From Acidobacteriota bacterium (lineage in GTDB: Bacteria > Acidobacteriota > Terriglobia > Versatilivoradales > Versatilivoraceae): a stretch of DNA of 6,295 bases. The stretch spans positions 1-6,295 of the forward strand of contig JAPPFQ010000258.1 of NCBI GenBank assembly GCA_028875135.1, in the 5' to 3' direction. Positions 6,070-6,295 of the stretch are shown here, piece after piece. The translations under genes and the position numbers were made by a program. Below the pieces are notes generated by a model. The model was not told the DNA's origin. It did not search any database and saw only the letters and a list, made by a program, of their open reading frames with translations. Positions within the stretch are counted from its first letter, which is position 1. Every line of letters starts with the position of its first letter.

Positions 6070-6099
6070 TTGACATGCAAGCACGCACTTGCATACCAT
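6070..6099 (+). promoter_or_regulatory. Predicted promoter of the ArsR-family gene
   Basis: A perfect -35 hexamer TTGACA (6070-6075) is followed after 18 bases by TACCAT (6094-6099, 4 of 6 to TATAAT). Transcription would start near 6106, about 37 bases before the GTG start at 6143. The local DNA is more AT-rich than the operon to the left. The spacer between the two hexamers is occupied almost exactly by an inverted repeat. Confidence 0.5.
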
Positions 6100-6117
6100 G
6101 GGCCTGTGTCATGCAAG
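6075..6117. promoter_or_regulatory. Putative ArsR operator: inverted repeat inside the promoter plus a downstream half-site
   Basis: ATGCAAG (6075-6081) and CTTGCAT (6088-6094) form a perfect 7-bp inverted repeat with a 6-base spacer, spanning the gap from the last base of the -35 to the first base of the -10. A further ATGCAAG lies at 6111-6117, just after the predicted start of transcription. A dimeric winged-helix repressor bound here would block RNA polymerase. Autorepression by the ArsR protein encoded next door is the simple inference and is common in that family. Confidence 0.55.
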
Positions 6118-6142
6118 CGAACAATTGCCTTAGGCTGGTCTC

Positions 6143-6295
6143 GTGGACGTGTATCGCGCGATCGCTGACCCAACCAGGCGAGCCATCCTGGATGAACTCG
6201 TCGATCGGTCAGGTCAATCGCTCTTCGAACTCTGCGCACGCCTGACCATGAAGCACGGCATCAACTCCTCACGGCAGGCGATCACGCAACACCTG
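6143..6295 (+). CDS. ArsR-family winged-helix repressor, N-terminal 51 residues, cut by window edge
   Basis: Starting at GTG 6143, 51 codons are open to the edge. An in-frame TAG at 6131-6133 rules out a longer N-terminus; the second GTG at 6149 is the only close alternative. Residues 4-18 (YRAIADPTRRAILDE) are the classic ArsR/SdpR-type opening helix. FELCARL (29-34 region) is helix 2 of the HTH, and SSRQAITQHL (42-51) is the recognition helix. Only one Cys (31) is present and the metal-sensing ELCVCD motif is absent, so this is not an evident metal sensor. Regulators of this subtype often lie next to SRPBCC/AHSA1 or glyoxalase-type genes, so such a partner might follow outside the window (inference). 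A poor ribosome site (TTAGG near 6130-6134) precedes the start. Base composition and codon use are less GC-rich than in the operon. Confidence 0.88.
   Translation, partial: MDVYRAIADPTRRAILDELVDRSGQSLFELCARLTMKHGINSSRQAITQHL

Noticed and set aside
4976..6124. 382-codon minus-strand open frame antisense to the kinase
   Set aside because: Low-complexity Gly/Gln/Ala-rich translation with no recognisable motif; the opposite strand encodes a clear ribokinase-like protein.
3997..6168. 723-codon plus-strand open frame across the amidase and kinase genes
   Set aside because: It is extremely rich in Gly, Arg, Pro and Ala with no domain, and it overlaps two genes with complete catalytic motifs. It is a frame shadow of GC-rich coding DNA.

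Overview
The window is GC-rich bacterial DNA from an uncultured-type or environmental lineage. The best taxonomic clue is the gene at the left edge, which starts a 'Planctomycete cytochrome c' protein (PSCyt1 then PSCyt2/DUF1549). That architecture is largely confined to Planctomycetota, Verrucomicrobiota, Acidobacteriota and related groups. A Tat-exported BNR/Asp-box (sialidase-like) protein beginning MNRRELIKSLAA beside it suits the same groups. I lean to Acidobacteriota or Planctomycetota/Verrucomicrobiota but cannot settle it from 6.3 kb.

Layout. Bases 1-2074 are on the minus strand: a truncated cytochrome-type DUF1549 protein (start at 601) preceded by a secreted Asp-box beta-propeller protein (686-2074). 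The 84-base gap between them holds a good sigma70-type promoter for the cytochrome gene. Bases 2075-2639 form a divergent intergenic region with no credible gene. It holds several inverted and tandem repeats that look like a mosaic of dispersed intergenic elements, plus a probable promoter for the rightward genes. Bases 2640-5953 are a tight three-gene plus-strand operon: a metallophosphatase-fold lipoprotein, an amidase-signature hydrolase that overlaps it by ATGA, and a ribokinase-like PfkB kinase 12 bases later. Bases 5954-6142 are a visibly more AT-rich spacer with a 15-base-period direct repeat resembling DnaA boxes, then a TTGACA promoter whose spacer is filled by a perfect inverted repeat. 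At 6143 a GTG-started ArsR-family repressor begins and runs off the window.

How the genes may work together. The left pair looks like exported catabolic machinery typical of polymer- or glycan-degrading bacteria. The operon pairs an envelope phosphoesterase with a C-N hydrolase and a sugar kinase, which could be a small salvage route for a phosphorylated, amide-linked or ribosyl compound; this is inference, since no substrate can be read from the sequence. The ArsR gene appears to be separately and probably autogenously regulated. I found no RNA gene, CRISPR array, transposase or clearly novel system. The most distinctive features are the repeat mosaic at 2137-2475 and the ArsR promoter/operator at 6070-6117.
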